A stretch of 36,109 nucleotides of DNA from Phycisphaerales bacterium. GTDB lineage: Bacteria > Planctomycetota > Phycisphaerae > Phycisphaerales > SM1A02. The DNA lies in the NCBI GenBank assembly GCA_013003065.1, contig JABDLI010000262.1:1-36109 (forward strand), written 5' to 3'. Made by a program: the position numbers and the translations under genes. Numbering within the stretch: the stretch's first letter is position 1; every line of letters begins with the position of its first letter. The notes under the pieces are model-generated. The model was not told where the DNA came from. It did no database searches and worked only from the letters and a program-made list of their open reading frames with translations. Shown piece by piece: positions 34,594 to 36,109 of this stretch.

Positions 34594-36109
34594 CTACCGC
34601 TGCACGGACTGCGCCCGCCGCACGAGATCGAGAAACTCGGCGCGATCGCCGTGCGGGTCGTCGGCAAGACCGGGGCTGGCCAGATCGAGGACCTGTTCGT
34701 ACGTCGCTCCGGCCCGGTACTCGGAGCCGCGGAGCAGCATGCCCCACTCGGCCACCGCGGCCGCGAACCGGAAGTCGCTCGTCGTTTGCGCGAGCGGGGC
34801 GTCGCGGTCGACGACCGGGTGCTCGATGAGCTTGCTCACGTCGCCGTCGGGTGCCTTGGCACGCAGCTTGACCGTCATCAGCTCGCCGCTCGCCGCCTCG
34901 GCCGTGGCCGCGGCCGCCTTCTGGTACTTGAGCGGATCGACCGAGCCCGTCGCGAGCGGCGCGCCGGGGGGCACGATCTCGTAGAGCGCGGTCACCGTGT
35001 GTCCGGCCCCGATCTCCCCGGCGTCCTTGGTGTCGTCGTTGAAGTCCTCGGCGGCCAGGATGCGGTTCGCGTATCCGATCAGCCGATAGGCGGCGACCTT
35101 TGCCGGGTTGAACTCGACCTGGACCTTGACATCCTTGGCGATCGTCACGAGCGTGCCGCCCATCTCGCGGACGAGCACCTTCTTCGCCTCCCGCAGCGAG
35201 TCGATGTAGGCGAAGTTGCCGTTGCCCTTGTTGGACAGCGTTTCCATCCGGTCGTCCTGCCAGTTGCCGTGACCGAAGCCGAGGATGCTGAGAAAGACGC
35301 CGGACGTCCGCTTCTCCTCGATGAGCCGGTCCAGATCGCCCTGGCTGCTGACGCCGACGTTGAAGTCGCCGTCGGTGCACAGGATGACCCGGTTCACGCC
35401 GCCCTCGATGAAGTGCTCGGCCGCGAGACGGTAGGCGAGCTCGATGCCCTCGCCACCGTTCGTCGAGCCACCGGCCGACAGCCGGTCGAGGGCGTCGAGG
35501 ATCGTCTGCTTCTCGTCGCAGTACGTCGGCGGCAGCACCACCCCGGCGGCGCCCGCGTAGACGACCATCCCGATCCGATCGTCGGCGTTGAGCCGATCGA
35601 TGAGCAGACGCAGCGACTCCTTCAGCAGCGGCAGCTTGTTCGCCTGGTTCATCGAGCCGGAGACGTCGATGAGGAAGACGAGGCTGGTCGCCGGCCGCAT
35701 GTCGAGGTCGACATCCTGACCGCGGAGCCCGATCCGCACCAGGCGATGCGCCGGCTCCCACGGGCAGCCGCCGGTCTCGACGTTGACCGAGAACGGCTCG
35801 TCCCCGCTCGGCGGCTCGTACGCGTAGTCGAAGTAGTTGATCAGCTCCTCGATCCGCACCGCATCGGGCGGCACCCGCCGCCCCTGCCGGAGCATGCGAC
35901 GGACGTTGCTGTAGGAAGCCGTGTCGACGTCGATCGAAAACGTCGAAAGGGGCGTGTCGGCGGGCCGGCGGAACGGATTGTCGACGAGGGATCCGTAGGC
36001 CTCGCGATCGTGACCGGGTTGGCGGAAATCGGCGCCCGCGCGATCGCCCGCGCCGCCTTCACCCGCCTGCACCTGGCGACGCACTTCGGCGGGCGGCGCT
36101 CCGGGAGAC
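34594..36109 (-). CDS. von Willebrand factor type A domain protein, YfbK-like (truncated at window edge)
   Basis: FSIDVDTASYSNVRRMLRQGRRVPPDAVRIEELINYFDYAYEPPSG; MIDAS DVSGSMNQANKLPLLKESLRLLI; CTDGDFNVGVSS. Frame stays open to the right edge. Confidence 0.92.
   Translation of the reverse strand, partial: SPGAPPAEVRRQVQAGEGGAGDRAGADFRQPGHDREAYGSLVDNPFRRPADTPLSTFSIDVDTASYSNVRRMLRQGRRVPPDAVRIEELINYFDYAYEPPSGDEPFSVNVETGGCPWEPAHRLVRIGLRGQDVDLDMRPATSLVFLIDVSGSMNQANKLPLLKESLRLLIDRLNADDRIGMVVYAGAAGVVLPPTYCDEKQTILDALDRLSAGGSTNGGEGIELAYRLAAEHFIEGGVNRVILCTDGDFNVGVSSQGDLDRLIEEKRTSGVFLSILGFGHGNWQDDRMETLSNKGNGNFAYIDSLREAKKVLVREMGGTLVTIAKDVKVQVEFNPAKVAAYRLIGYANRILAAEDFNDDTKDAGEIGAGHTVTALYEIVPPGAPLATGSVDPLKYQKAAAATAEAASGELMTVKLRAKAPDGDVSKLIEHPVVDRDAPLAQTTSDFRFAAAVAEWGMLLRGSEYRAGATYEQVLDLASPGLADDPHGDRAEFLDLVRRAQSVQR

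Noticed and set aside
1-36109. CRISPR array, tRNA, rRNA, prophage or intact IS
   Set aside because: No regularly spaced repeats, no recognisable tRNA/rRNA sequence and no transposase, integrase or phage structural proteins seen.

Overview
High-GC bacterial chromosomal window. The gene content suggests a Planctomycetota/Phycisphaerae-like genome: Planctomycete-type cytochrome C domain, CRTAC1 (FG-GAP/ASPIC-UnbV) protein, EF-hand/dockerin-like C-terminal repeats and a VPAP-type C-terminal sorting tail. About 29 coding regions are supported. These include an amidase, S41 protease, valS, YfcE-like phosphoesterase, GNAT acetyltransferase, an ECF sigma/anti-sigma-like/PDZ operon, a TPR+CRTAC1 pair, a class V aminotransferase and a YfbK-like vWA protein. 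A DNA-damage neighbourhood contains lexA, imuA-imuB-dnaE2 and an SRAP (YedK/HMCES) gene within about 12 kb. No tRNA, rRNA, CRISPR array, phage or intact IS element was recognised. The most interesting non-genic signals are: (1) a ~160-bp imperfect inverted repeat directly at the dnaE2 stop codon, whose arm mismatches mostly become G.U wobbles on the minus strand, suggesting a folded RNA or MITE-like element; (2) seven genes with a -10-like hexamer 6-9 nt before the start codon, suggesting widespread leaderless transcription; (3) a lower-GC, hairpin-dense region upstream of an ORF that runs without a stop into lexA; (4) a ValRS with a CxxC...CxxC insertion after KMSKS; and (5) a secreted protein resembling a metallopeptidase that has lost HExxH. 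All calls were made by eye from the sequence and supplied ORFs; no database search was run.
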